The notes below the pieces were generated by a model that saw only the letters and a program-made list of their open reading frames with translations, was not told the origin of the DNA and ran no database searches. The position numbers and the translations under genes are program-made. DNA of 64,000 bases. It comes from JAQGMV01 sp963828715. GTDB taxonomy: Bacteria > Pseudomonadota > Gammaproteobacteria > Burkholderiales > SG8-41. The first letter of the stretch is position 1. Each line of letters opens with the position of its first letter. Shown in pieces: positions 27,620 to 36,567 of this stretch. Location: positions 247,461 to 311,460 of the forward strand of contig CAWHFX010000001.1 of assembly GCA_963828715.1 (NCBI GenBank), read 5' to 3'.

Positions 27620-28018
27620 CTAGCCGTCGAGATCCAGCCCCAGGGCGATCCGCCCGCTGTACCTGAACTGCGGCTTTTCCTGCAGCGGATGGAAACGGGC
27701 CGCCTGAACGTCGCGGAATGCTCGCTCGAGGCCCAGTTTCGATAGAAGCTGCCCCCGCCCACGACCTCCATCGCGCGCTCGACGGTGCCGATGGTGCTTT
27801 TTGCGACCATGGTCCTTCGCATCATCACCCGGCTGGTGGTCGACGGGCCTGGTCTTTCGTTCTCGGCGATTCGAATCATGTCTGCAAAAGCGATTTCCGC
27901 GCACGCAAACGTCGTCTCCATTTCACCCACGGAGTGCACGAGACCTTCGTCCACTACCGCAATTCGACCCGCGTCGGCGAGGACATGGGAAGACAGAGGC
28001 GCGCTCGCTGTGAAAGGC
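27620..28018 (-). pseudogene. C-terminal remnant of an acyl-CoA dehydrogenase
   Basis: On the minus strand the sequence reads FTASAPLSSHVLADAGRIAV, MMRRTMVAKSTIGTVERAME, VVGGGSFYRN and, after a one-base shift near 27,740, LGLERAFRDVQAARFHPLQE and SGRIALGLDLDG with a stop at 27620. This is the C-terminal helical domain of an acyl-CoA dehydrogenase. An in-frame TAG at about 28,019 and loss of the catalytic N-terminal two thirds show it is a fragment. It is flanked by another fragment at 28,050. Confidence 0.75.
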
Positions 28019-28049
28019 TATCTCACGCCGGCGATGGGTAAACAGTAAA

Positions 28050-28148
28050 TTCCGCAATCAGACGCGCGGCGCAGAGCGTATCCGCAAGGTTTACGACCGC
28101 TGGGTCAAGGTCATCAGGGAAACGAACATCAAGCCAGGCGAGGACTAA
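28050..28148 (+). pseudogene. possible C-terminal remnant of a Bug-type receptor
   Basis: The plus-strand frame reads AERIRKVYDRWVKVIRETNI followed by KPGED and a stop at 28148, resembling the last 25 residues of Bug/TctC proteins (compare DYERIARVVKVAGIKPE at the end of the receptor at 1101). No upstream body is present. Confidence 0.4.
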
Positions 28149-28163
28149 AACCTCCGCAGATGT

Positions 28164-28664
28164 TCAGAGTCCCAACTGCTGCAGCGCCTGCCTGCAACGC
28201 AAGCTGTCCACGCTGGAAGTATTCGTATGCCTCGAGATGCTTGCACGGTCAGGCGCGATCCACCACGCGCCGACTGCGGCAAGCAGTGCTGCGGTGACGC
28301 TCGCTGCCGCGAGCCAATGGACCCGAGATTTGTGTTCTGTGTGCGCGCGTGCCGGAGCAGACGGCAGCGGAACGGTCCTCTCGGATCTGACGACGGGCGC
28401 GACCAGCCGGTAGCCGACCTTCGGAATCGTTTGGATGTATTCGGGTTTATCCCGCACGTCGCCGAGCGCCTTCCGCAGCTTGAGGATCACCTGCGTGAGA
28501 GAGTCATCGCCGACGACCGCACCGGACCAGACCGTTGCAAGCAGCGCTTCGCGAGTGGCGACGTGCGCGTCGCGACCAGCGAGGTACATAAGAACGGCCA
28601 TCGCCTTCGGCTCCAGCTTTATCGTGTCGCCGCCAGCCGAGAGCTGATTGAGCATCGGTTCCAC
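28164..28664 (-). CDS. short winged-helix regulator with one membrane helix (CadC/ToxR-like)
   Basis: 166 residues. Residues 1-95 are an OmpR/PhoB-type winged helix (TIKLEPKAMAVLMYLAGRDAHVATREALLATVW, DDSLTQVILKLRKALGD, YIQTIPKVGYRLVAPV). One membrane helix follows (VHWLAAASVTAALLAAVGAWWIA, about 117-139) and then a 25-residue tail. CadC-type regulators normally carry a large periplasmic or TPR sensor domain, which is missing here. The first strand of the DNA-binding domain (GFRQWTVEPMLNQL) extends upstream of the GTG at 28664 in frame without any ATG or GTG, so the start is doubtful or the 5' end is damaged. It is divergent from the MBL hydrolase gene. Confidence 0.75.
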   Translation of the reverse strand: MEPMLNQLSAGGDTIKLEPKAMAVLMYLAGRDAHVATREALLATVWSGAVVGDDSLTQVILKLRKALGDVRDKPEYIQTIPKVGYRLVAPVVRSERTVPLPSAPARAHTEHKSRVHWLAAASVTAALLAAVGAWWIAPDRASISRHTNTSSVDSLRCRQALQQLGL

Positions 28665-28852
28665 CGTCCACTGCCGGAACCCCCGCGTCTGGTGACTCCA
28701 CTCCGCCTCGCGACGACCGCTTAGGGCGTTAATTACGCGGTCTTCCGCATCCTTGATGAAAAGTTAGTTTTTTCTTCAGGACTTGACGACCGCTCCGGTC
28801 AATGCTCTCACACCTGAGCCATCAATGTGATCGCGACCCGAAAGGAAATTCC

Positions 28853-29782
28853 ATGCAGCAGCACCCAGCCCGTAGACAGTTCTTACTCGGTTCGGGGCTT
28901 GTCCTCGCCAGCGCCGCTTTGTGGCGGCCCACGTTCGGCCTGACCGCACAGGCATCGCCGTCGCGCGTCACGATTCTTTACGATGCCTTGGGGACGACCC
29001 CGGCGCTGAAGATCGGCTGGGGCTACTCCGCACTGGTCGAATATGGCGGAAGGCGACTACTTTTCGATACCGGCGGCGATCTCGCCGATTTCAGGGACAA
29101 CGCGAAATCGCTGGGCGTCGATCTCAGCCGGCTTGATTTCGTCGTGGTTTCGCATCGCCATGGAGACCACACCCCCGGGCTCCATCAGGTGCTCGAGGTC
29201 AATCCCGAAGTGAGGATCTACGCCCCGGTCGAACAGTCGCAGTTCGACACCCCCACAGTGCCCACCCAGCTCAAGATGATCCAGCGCCGCGTCGATTCCG
29301 CTCCCGACGACATGCACTATTACAACGGGAACTATCCGGAACGAATCGCCTCAGGGTCACCGTGGCCGGGTGCGAAATTCACGCAGATTCGCGAGCCCAC
29401 AGAGGTGCTGCCCGGCTTCTGGATATTTTCAACGGTGTCGGACGTCTCCGGCACGAGGGAAATGAACGAGATCGCAATGGCAGTGAAGACGCCCCGGGGG
29501 CTTGTGTTGATGGTCGGCTGTTCACATCCGGGCATTGAAAAAATGCTCGAGGCAGCGACCAAGCTCGACCCGAATGTGTACCCGTGTTCGGGGGATCCAC
29601 CTCGTCAGCACGCCTGACGCCGACGTGACCAATATGGTGGGCCGTTTCAAGGACAAGTGGAAGCCGAGCGCGTGGCCGCAGGCCACTGCACCGGAGAGTT
29701 TGCGTTTTCCGAGTTTAGTCGCGTTTTCGGGGGGAAGTTCGACCACGCTGTCGTAGGAGCGGTGATCGCTCTACCAACGTAG
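28853..29782 (+). CDS. TAT-exported MBL-fold metallohydrolase, frameshifted near the C-terminus
   Basis: The start at 28853 has an AAGGAAA site and opens a twin-arginine signal (RRQFLLGSGLVLASAAL). The metallo-beta-lactamase core motif is SHRHGDHTPG, with GCSHPGIEKML later as the third metal-ligand region. After a shift near 29,585 the frame gives GIHLVSTPDADVTNMVGRFK. After a second near 29,665 it gives VAAGHCTGEFAFSEFSRVFG, the last histidine motif, ending at 29782. With both repaired the protein is a complete family member of about 310 residues. It is likely a periplasmic zinc hydrolase; substrate unknown. It is divergent from the winged-helix gene, a natural candidate regulator. Confidence 0.8.
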
Positions 29783-29877
29783 AGAAAGCCGAAGCTCAGC
29801 GAGTGTGAAATTGCACATGAGAGGTTCGGTGATCGGTAACAGAAAAGAGCAGACGTGTGTAGCGTGAATGTGCGTAA

Positions 29878-29928
29878 TCACGCCAGCAACAGTAGCTACG
29901 CCTATAGGCCGTGAGACCGGTATCGGCG
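29878..29928. repeat. dispersed 50-bp repeat, copy 2
   Basis: Second copy of the element at 23,708. Its core TAGCTACGCCTATAGGCCGT contains the perfect palindrome GCCTATAGGC, which is imperfect in copy 1. It lies in the 265-base gap between the MBL gene and the small exported protein gene, where nothing else was found. Confidence 0.7.
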
Positions 29929-30047
29929 TAGCTTACGGTCGAATACGATCTCCTCCATCGATGTCGCCTAGCCGGGACAAAGATCGGAGGCTTGGCAGGC
30001 CGCCTCAAGACTCCGACCACTCAAAGGCGACACTTAAGGAGTTTGAA

Positions 30048-30345
30048 ATGAAACGAATCATTCAAGCGGTAGTAGTGAGTGTTCTTCTGTAGGTGCACCA
30101 GGCGTGTGGGCATTTGGTGTTGCGGCGGAGACGAACGTCGGTCAGGTAGTCTGGACTCGACCCGGCTCGTCATGTGCGCCAAGGCACGCTGCTCTCCGGC
30201 GCGCCATCTACGCCGGCAGTCGAGGCGGACACCAACGTCGGCCAGGCCTATGTCGACAGCAGAATAGGCGACGACACGTGGGGCAGCGCCGAATCGCCGT
30301 TCCCCATCTCCGCCGATTCGTTCGAGGTGCGTGCTGTAGTCTGAT
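30048..30345 (+). CDS. small exported protein with repeated ETNVGQ-like motif, frameshifted
   Basis: ATG with a TAAGGAG site opens MKRIIQAVVVSVLL, a signal peptide. A shift near 30,090 restores VGAPGVWAFGVAAETNVGQ, and another near 30,180 gives LLSGAPSTPAVEADTNVGQA, then YVDSRIGDDTWGSAESPF and a stop at 30345. The motif (E/D)TNVGQ occurs twice. The layout is that of short periplasmic proteins of unknown function common in Burkholderiales. About 98 residues when repaired. Confidence 0.6.
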
Positions 30346-30412
30346 GCAGCAACAGATCGGGTGCGAGGTGCTCTGTTCGATGCCTCGCACCCGCAGTGCC
30401 CCGACACTCTGT

Positions 30413-31266
30413 TCATTCCAGCGGCGGCAGCGATCGATCCACGCGACCAGAGCGTTCAGGTCCTCGTCCGTGAGGCGGCTGAAATAGATTTTGTACATGC
30501 GCCATGGTCCGCGCGAGCGGCCGGCCGTTCCGTGACACGCCTTCGGTCAGCGCGCGCTTCAATTCCGCATCGGCCACGCGCCGATCCCGGATTTGGGATG
30601 CGACGTGATATTCGCTGCCCTCACGACGCCGGTGGACGTATCAAACTCCCTGCCGCCCTTGCCTGCGGCCCCGCGGTAATTGGCAACGTCGTCCTTGCGA
30701 TCAGCATGACGGTGCATGCAATGGGCGAGCGACCCCAGGTAGAGCCCGCGCTTCACGGGATCGCGCAGATCGTTCTCGCTCATCGGCTTCTCAGCGCCGG
30801 GAAGAGATTTGGGATTTGTCGCGCCTTGTAAAGTGGACCCTCGACCTGATTGCGGATGGGCGCGACCGAGCGGATATACGCCACTACTGCATCAAGGTCC
30901 CGCGGCGTGAGCACCTTGTATAGCGCATAGGGCATGGTCGTTGCGAGCTGCACTCCAGTCGGCCGGACACCTTCAGTCAACGCGCGTTTCACGTCCGCGC
31001 CGCTCCAGTTGCCGATGCCGGTCTCGCGGTCGGGGGTGAGTATTCGCTCCGGTGGCGCTGAAGCGGATCTCGTCAAACCTCTGAGACCCGCCCGAGAATT
31101 GTAGTTTCATGATCGGACTGCCGGCCTGGTCTTTCGGGGTGTGGCAGTGGTGGCACGTCATGATGCCGTTCACGAGGTAGCTGCCACGATCGAGCAGCGT
31201 CTGGGCCTGCACGCCGGCGGTGATCAAGAACAGCACTGCAGTTCCTGTGACGTTCAATCCACGCAT
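30413..31266 (-). CDS. diheme c-type cytochrome, several frameshifts and one damaged heme motif
   Basis: Signal peptide (MRGLNVTGTAVLFLITAGVQAQ) and first heme site GIMTCHHCHTPKD (CxxCH). After a shift near 31,070: ILTPDRETGIGNWSGADVKR, MPYALYKVLTPRDLDAVVAY and IRSVAP. A base missing from a C run near 30,800 gives a false stop; the restored frame is PGAEKPMSENDLRDPVKRGL and LGSLAHCMHRHADRKDD, where the second CxxCH reads CMHRH. Further shifts lead to YKIYFSRLTDEDLNALVAWI and SLPPLE, with a stop at 30413. Such two-domain cytochromes are periplasmic electron carriers. The Cys-to-Arg change needs one base (TGT to CGT) and may be an error. Confidence 0.7.
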
Positions 31267-31426
31267 GATTTTCCTTCCACGACTCGGTCGACCCGGGCTG
31301 GTACCATTTTCTGACGCCAGTCAGCCTGTAGCGCAGGTGGGCCAATTCGTGCAGGCTGCGACGGTATCCGACGAACTGCCAGGCGCGTATATCAGACATC
31401 GCGCCGAATCCAGTAACGATAAAAAA

Positions 31427-32218
31427 TCAATCGGGCGCGACTCGCACCCCTTTCAAACCCGACTTTTCGACCGCTTTTTGCACGAGGCCGGCCGCTTTCG
31501 CTTCGTTGACAATTTGCGCGAGTCTGGCTTGGGCTATGGAAGATCGTCCTTTGGGCATCGCTACCGCAAAGCCGACCGTGTTGAACACTCCGGGGATGAT
31601 CTTCGCGCCGGGGAGGCGCTCTGCGATGACGGACGCATTTTCCGCAAGCGTTGCATACACGTCGGCTTTGCCGCGGCTGCGCAGCACGTCTATCACGCTG
31701 GCAGTATCTCCTGCCACTCGGACAATCTGTGCGGATTTCAGTGTCCGGCTCAGGAATACGTCCGCTGAAGCGTTTCCCGAGACCGCTATCTTGATTCCAG
31801 TCCGGTCCACCTCTCTCGCGTCGGTAAATTCACGTCCGGGCGCGGCAACGAACACGGATTCAATCAGAATCACGTCCGGACCGAAATCGAGTAACTTCCC
31901 TACAGTTGCATTCCTGCCGGTGACACCGATGTCCCATTCGTCCTTACCGAAGCTCGCCGTCCAAGTGGCCGGCGACGCGTAGACCACCGGTTCGTATGCC
32001 ATGCCGAGCTTCTCGGCGATGAATTTACCAAGATCGACAGAAATGCCACTGAAGTTTCCGTCTGCCGTTCGCGTCACCAAAGTCGTGGTCGAAGCATTCA
32101 GTCCCATACGCAATTTTCCCGTCGGAGCAATTTCGGTGTCGATGGCCGTCTGCGCGGAAGTGACGCCAGGCAGACGAATCGCGATCACCACAGCGATCGC
32201 GAGCAGTATCTTTCGCAT
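31427..32218 (-). CDS. periplasmic amino-acid-type (family 3) ABC substrate-binding protein
   Basis: 263 residues from the ATG at 32218 (MRKILLAIAVVIAI leader, cleavage near TSAQT). Family-3 features: LRMGLNASTTTLVTRTADGNFSGISVDLGKFIAEKLG, WDIGVTGRN and KIAVSGNASADVFLSRTLKSAQIVRVAG. It would bind a small polar solute, usually an amino acid. No ABC permease or ATPase gene is adjacent; it sits in a run of Bug receptors. Confidence 0.88.
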   Translation of the reverse strand: MRKILLAIAVVIAIRLPGVTSAQTAIDTEIAPTGKLRMGLNASTTTLVTRTADGNFSGISVDLGKFIAEKLGMAYEPVVYASPATWTASFGKDEWDIGVTGRNATVGKLLDFGPDVILIESVFVAAPGREFTDAREVDRTGIKIAVSGNASADVFLSRTLKSAQIVRVAGDTASVIDVLRSRGKADVYATLAENASVIAERLPGAKIIPGVFNTVGFAVAMPKGRSSIAQARLAQIVNEAKAAGLVQKAVEKSGLKGVRVAPD

Positions 32219-32271
32219 GACATTCGCCCTCTGTGTCGATGTGCAACGAAATGACTGTTGTCGAGACGGGT

Positions 32272-33237
32272 TCACTGCGCCTGTATGCCCGCCTCGCGCG
32301 CTGCCGCGACCCACGCAGCAATCTGCTCTTTTACGAACGCCGCTAGCTCTAGGCGAGACGGGCCCCCCATTTCGAAGCCGATCCCGTTGAACTGATCCGG
32401 GATATCCGGGCGCTTTAATACACCACTGATCTCACGCTCGAGCCGTTCAACGATAGACGCCGGCATCTTCGCGGGGCCGAAGAGGGCAAACCACCCGTAG
32501 ATCGAGAAGCGCGGAAAACCGGCCTCGGACATAGTCGGTAGCTCGGGTACGACCCGGCTGCGGTTACGCATCGTTACAGCGAGCGCCCGAAGCCGCCCTT
32601 CCTTTACGTAGGGCAGCAGCAGATTCATACCGCCCCTTCCTACATGTACGCGGCCGGACAGGAGATCGGGCATCGCTGCGACATCGCCCTTGTACGACAC
32701 GTTCACCATGTCCGGCTTGGTCGTGGACTTCAACAGGGCTGCTGTGAGAATTGCGGGCGGATTCGCCGCGGCGAAGTTAAGCTTGCCCGGGTTCGCGCGT
32801 GCGTATTCGACCAGCTCAGTTATCGTTCTCGCCGGCACGCCAGGATGCACCACCAGCAAACCACTGTTCCATGCAATAAACGCGATCGGAACGAAGGCGC
32901 CGATCGGATCGTAAGGAAGCGTTTTGCGCATCGCCGGCACACCAGCCATCGACGACTGGTTGCCCAGCAGAAGCGTGTAGCCGTCAGGCGGCGCTTTGGC
33001 CACGAGTTCAGGTGCGATGGCGCCATCCGCCCCGGATCGGCTGTCGTTGACAACGGTTTGCCCGAGTACCTGTGACAGCGCTTCGCCGATAATGCGACCC
33101 GCGGCGTCGGTGGGTCCTCCCGCAGGGGATCCGTTGACAAAACGTATGGGGCGCGCGGGATAGGGTTGTGCGGCCTCACCGAGCGCGCTGATTGCGAGCA
33201 TTGCAGCCGCTGCAAAAACGCAACGGAGGTTCGTCAT
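32272..33237 (-). CDS. tripartite tricarboxylate transporter (Bug/TctC) substrate-binding protein
   Basis: About 321 residues from the ATG at 33237 (MTNLRCVFAAAAMLAISALG leader). Hallmarks: YPARPIRFVNGSPAGGPTDAAGR, VVNDSRSGADG, APPDGYTLLLGNQSS, LPYDPIGAFVPIAF, NVSYKGDVAAMPDLLSGRV and GRLRALAVTMRNR. The usual RGGAGG loop is SRSGADG here. It is 53 bases upstream of the family-3 binding protein on the same strand. Confidence 0.92.
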   Translation of the reverse strand: MTNLRCVFAAAAMLAISALGEAAQPYPARPIRFVNGSPAGGPTDAAGRIIGEALSQVLGQTVVNDSRSGADGAIAPELVAKAPPDGYTLLLGNQSSMAGVPAMRKTLPYDPIGAFVPIAFIAWNSGLLVVHPGVPARTITELVEYARANPGKLNFAAANPPAILTAALLKSTTKPDMVNVSYKGDVAAMPDLLSGRVHVGRGGMNLLLPYVKEGRLRALAVTMRNRSRVVPELPTMSEAGFPRFSIYGWFALFGPAKMPASIVERLEREISGVLKRPDIPDQFNGIGFEMGGPSRLELAAFVKEQIAAWVAAAREAGIQAQ

Positions 33238-33336
33238 GATACGTCCTTCACTTGCGATCGCCCCGGTCGGTCCATCGAGCATCCACGATATGCGGGCCAG
33301 TGGCTCACGGCGGCTGTCGTGCTTCCGATATTCCCA

Positions 33337-34070
33337 TTAGTCGATCTTGGCACCTGACCGCTTTACGATATCGCCCCACTTCACCCGCTCTGTCTTTACG
33401 AACTGGACGAATTGCTCTGGTGAGCCTGTCGCGCAAACCGAGCCCTGGGAGGCGAGTGCTGCCTGCAGTTTCGGTGACAGGCAGGCCCGTTGCATTTCCG
33501 CGTTGAGCTTCGTAACGAGCGCCCTGGACAATCCCGCGGGTCCCATCATCCCGGACCACGTCGTGATTTCGTAACCGCGTACGCCGGCCTCGGACATCGT
33601 CGGCACGTCGGGAAACACCGTGGAGCGAACCCCGCCCGTGACCGCGAGCGGGCGCACTTTGGCAGCGTGGGCGAACGGTGTGATGGTGGATTGGACATCG
33701 AAGATGAGATCGATCTGGCCGGCGATCAAATCGGTGAGGGCCTGCGAAACCGCCTTGTACGGCACGTGCACGATACGCGTGCCTGTCATCTGCTTGAACA
33801 GCTCACCGCTCAAGTGCTGAGTCGATCCATTGCCGGTGGATGCGAAGGACAGCTTGTCCGGATTGCTGCGCGCGTGCGCAATGAGCTCCTGTACCGACTT
33901 CACCGGGAGTGGCAATCTCACCGCAAGCATATTTTGGTTCGACGCGAACTGACCGATCAATTGCAGCTCGCGATCGGCGTCGTAAGGGAGATTGGGTACG
34001 AGACTCTGATTGATCGCAAGGTGCACCATGTTTCCGTAGCCGAGCGTGTAGCCATCCGGCCGCGTGCCCA
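33337..34070 (-). CDS. Bug/TctC receptor, N-terminus cut off by the segment junction
   Basis: The frame runs from the TAA at 33337 up to the adapter remnant at 34,070. It contains LLGTRPDGYTLGYGN, LPYDADRELQLIGQ, FASTGNGSTQHLSGELFKQ, HVPYKAVSQALTDLIAGQID and GVRGYEITTWSGMMGP. About 75 N-terminal residues (signal peptide and first lobe) are absent because the betaproteobacterial DNA ends here. It is not a biological truncation. Confidence 0.88.
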
Positions 34071-34118
34071 GCAATACGCTGAACGAAGCAAACGACAGAA
34101 CAAAAAAAAAAAAAAAAA
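34070..34118. other. artificial junction: nanopore adapter remnant plus poly-A
   Basis: AGCAATACG then CTGAACGAAGC (34,070-34,089) matches the Oxford Nanopore ligation adapter bottom strand (ACGTAACTGAACGAAGT core) with TAA skipped. After a short linker comes a run of 17 A (34,102-34,118). Codon style, read accuracy and taxonomy change at once on the far side. Confidence 0.9.
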
Positions 34119-35130
34119 CGACGCTGCAGGTGACCGCCTTCTGAACACGTGGATGTCAGGTGTTCGCCGTAGCGTGCCTTGGGCCAGTCTACAGGGCCTC
34201 ACGGGAGCTCGACTGGGAGGCCGGCAACGTGCTCGCCGTTCATCCACTCGATCTTTCTGCGTGGTCCAACGACGCGGCCCAGTGCTTGATGCCGGCCCAG
34301 GTCGACGGGGCGACCATCTCGTTACGCTCGAGCACCTCGGGGTCGTCACCGGGCGACCAACCGAGCAGCGCGAAGGTAGTCGACGAGCGGCGTGCACAGG
34401 TAACCCTGGTCCCGGGTCCCCAACCGACACCGCACCGTGGCGCTTCGAGAGTCGGCGCCGCCGGGGCCGCTGATGAAGCGGTAGGTGGCGCGGCAGAATG
34501 GTACGCCGGTACACCCAGCGCGGCGAACGCGAGCACGTGGTGGGTCGAGTCATGATCTCGCCTCGCAGCACGTGCGTGATCTGCATGTCGATGTCGTCCA
34601 CGGCGTTGGCCAGGTAGAAGACGGGCGTGCCGTTCGAGCGGACGATCACGAAATCGGTGATCGTCGACCAGTCGACGAACACCTCGCCCCGTACGGCGTC
34701 TTCGAACGCGTCGTGCCTCGTCGTCCGGTGTACGGAAGCGGATCGAGACGGAGACCGCCCTCGGCGCGGCGCGTGGCGCGCCGGTCCGGCGAGAGATCGT
34801 GGCACCGGCCGTCGTAGCCCGGCCTCGTCCCGCCTGCAGCGCGTCGTCGTTGCGCTGCTTCACCTCTTCTTCGGTGCAGAAGCACTCGTACGTGGACAGT
34901 GCCGGCCTCGACCAGAGGTCGGCCGTGGCGAGATACGTCTCGAAGCGGTGGCTCTGCAGGAACGGGCCTTCGTCCCATTCGAGCCCCAGCCACTGCAGTA
35001 CGTGCTGGATCTGGTCGACGGCTTCCTGGTCTTGACCGCATCACGTCGGTGTCCTCTATGCGCAACAGGAACGTGCCGCCGGTGTGCCGCGCGGAGAGCC
35101 AGTTGAACAGCACGGTGCGGCGCTTTCGAT
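34119..35130 (-). pseudogene. gltX: glutamyl-tRNA synthetase fragment (minus-strand pass)
   Basis: Low-accuracy reverse pass over the gltX seen more clearly at 46,241-47,312. Scattered in-phase pieces are visible: LLRIEDTDVMRSRP near 35,050, the KLSKRHG region near 34,440, and VIVRSNGTPVFYLANAVDDI near 34,600-34,650. The end near the poly-A corresponds to the same base at which the other arm stops, so both arms are ends of one molecule. Many indels are present. Confidence 0.75.
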
Positions 35131-35220
35131 GTGCATGAAGCCCGTCGGCGTGGTGAGAACCGGACTCGGATCGGGCTGGTGCTCATGAGCCAGCGAGTGT
35201 ACGGGCGCCGGACCGTGGCC

Positions 35221-36566
35221 TCAGGGCTGGAACCGCGAACAGCTCCCAGCGTCTGGGTACGCCCTTGAGTTCGAACTCGCCGCGACGGATCCAGGGTCAG
35301 GCCGGACCCGGTGACGACGTCGGAAACGGTACGGGAGACGAGCACCTCGCCCGCCGCCGCCTCGGCACCGACGCGAGCGGCAATGTGCACGGCGAGACCG
35401 GCGAGGTCGCCGCCGTGCGCTCGCACTCCCCCGTGTGGATGCCCACCCGCACACCGATCCGACACGTGCGGCTTGATGATCGCCAACGCCGCTCGTACCG
35501 CACTCGTCGGCGCTTCGAACATCGCGACGAACCGATCCCCCGTCGCGTTGACTTCGCGACTGCTGTAACCGTCCGAGTTGCGCCCTGAACTATCGCGTCG
35601 TGCGCGTCGAGCTCGCTTCGCCACGCCGCGTCGCCGATCTCGGCCGCGCGCCGGGTCGAGTCGACGAGATCCGTGAAGAGCATCGTCGCCAGCACTGGTT
35701 GGCCGACCCATGACGGTGACCGGTGAGGAACTCCTCTATCTCGTCGAGCACTGAGTCGGAGGTGGCCGTCCACGGCACATGATCGGCGCCCGGCACCAAC
35801 ACGAAGCGCGCGTCCGCTATGTGCGAGGCGACGTACCGCCCGAGGCGGCGTGGGAACGGAACCGGTTCTGTCGGAATGGACGACCAGCGTCCGCGCGACG
35901 ACGTGCGCGAGCCGATCGCGCACATCGGCACCGGTCGTCAGCTCGAGGTACGCCCGGGCACTGGCCGGGCTCGGGCGCGAGGGGACGCGCGCTGGATTCC
36001 GATTCCCGGAACCGCGCGTTGCCCGCCATGCTCGGCGCGAAGAGTTCGAGATCGTCGGAGCCATCGAGGCGCCACTGTGTGTCCGGGTCAGGGTTTTCTG
36101 GGCAGTCGCTGGACGAGCTCCGGCGGGACGCCTTCGGGGTAGCCATCGGTCGCGGCAAGCCGCGGGTACGGGTCGCCGAAGCACGAGGTGTTGATCTGGT
36201 CGGCGTCTTATCGCGAGCTCGATCGCGACCGGCGAGGATGCGCCCCACGAGACGACGGTCGTCCGTTGACTGCCGACCGCGTTGAGGACAGCGAGCGCAT
36301 CGTCGGCCGCGGGCGACGGTGCGCGGCGCGTCCGTCTCGTACGGGTTGATCTGACCGACGCCGCGTGGATTGAAATGGATCACCCGGCGAACGACGCCAG
36401 GCGGCGGTAGTAGCGGGCGACGTGCGGTTCCTCGTCGAGCGCGTCGATGGGAAAGGATGAACCGACGAAGTGCAAGACGTCGATCGGTCCGCTGCCGATC
36501 GTGTCGTACGCCAAGTGCGTATGCACCGAGACGGGCGTATCGGATCGTCGACGGCGGGATCGTCAC
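35221..36566 (-). pseudogene. alpha/beta-hydrolase fused to class III nucleotidyl cyclase (minus-strand pass)
   Basis: Pieces of a two-domain protein. The hydrolase part has FNPRGVGQINPYE near 36,350 and DDRCRCARSARA-like noise around the lid. The cyclase part, after VLDEIEEFLTGHRHG, has FTDLVDSTRRAAEIGDAAWR, TGDRFVAMFEAPTSAV and VGIHTGECE. The stop is at 35221. Actinobacteria carry many such adenylate/guanylate-cyclase-domain hydrolases. The hydrolase half differs from the copy at 44,874-46,208, so this pass seems to join the first half of one paralogue to the second half of the other. Confidence 0.65.
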
Positions 36567-36567
36567 G

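Noticed and set aside
34102..34118. Poly-A as a retrotransposon tail or mRNA end
   Set aside because: It directly follows an adapter remnant and has no target-site duplication or element; the same pattern occurs at 53,565 and, with C, at 47,337.
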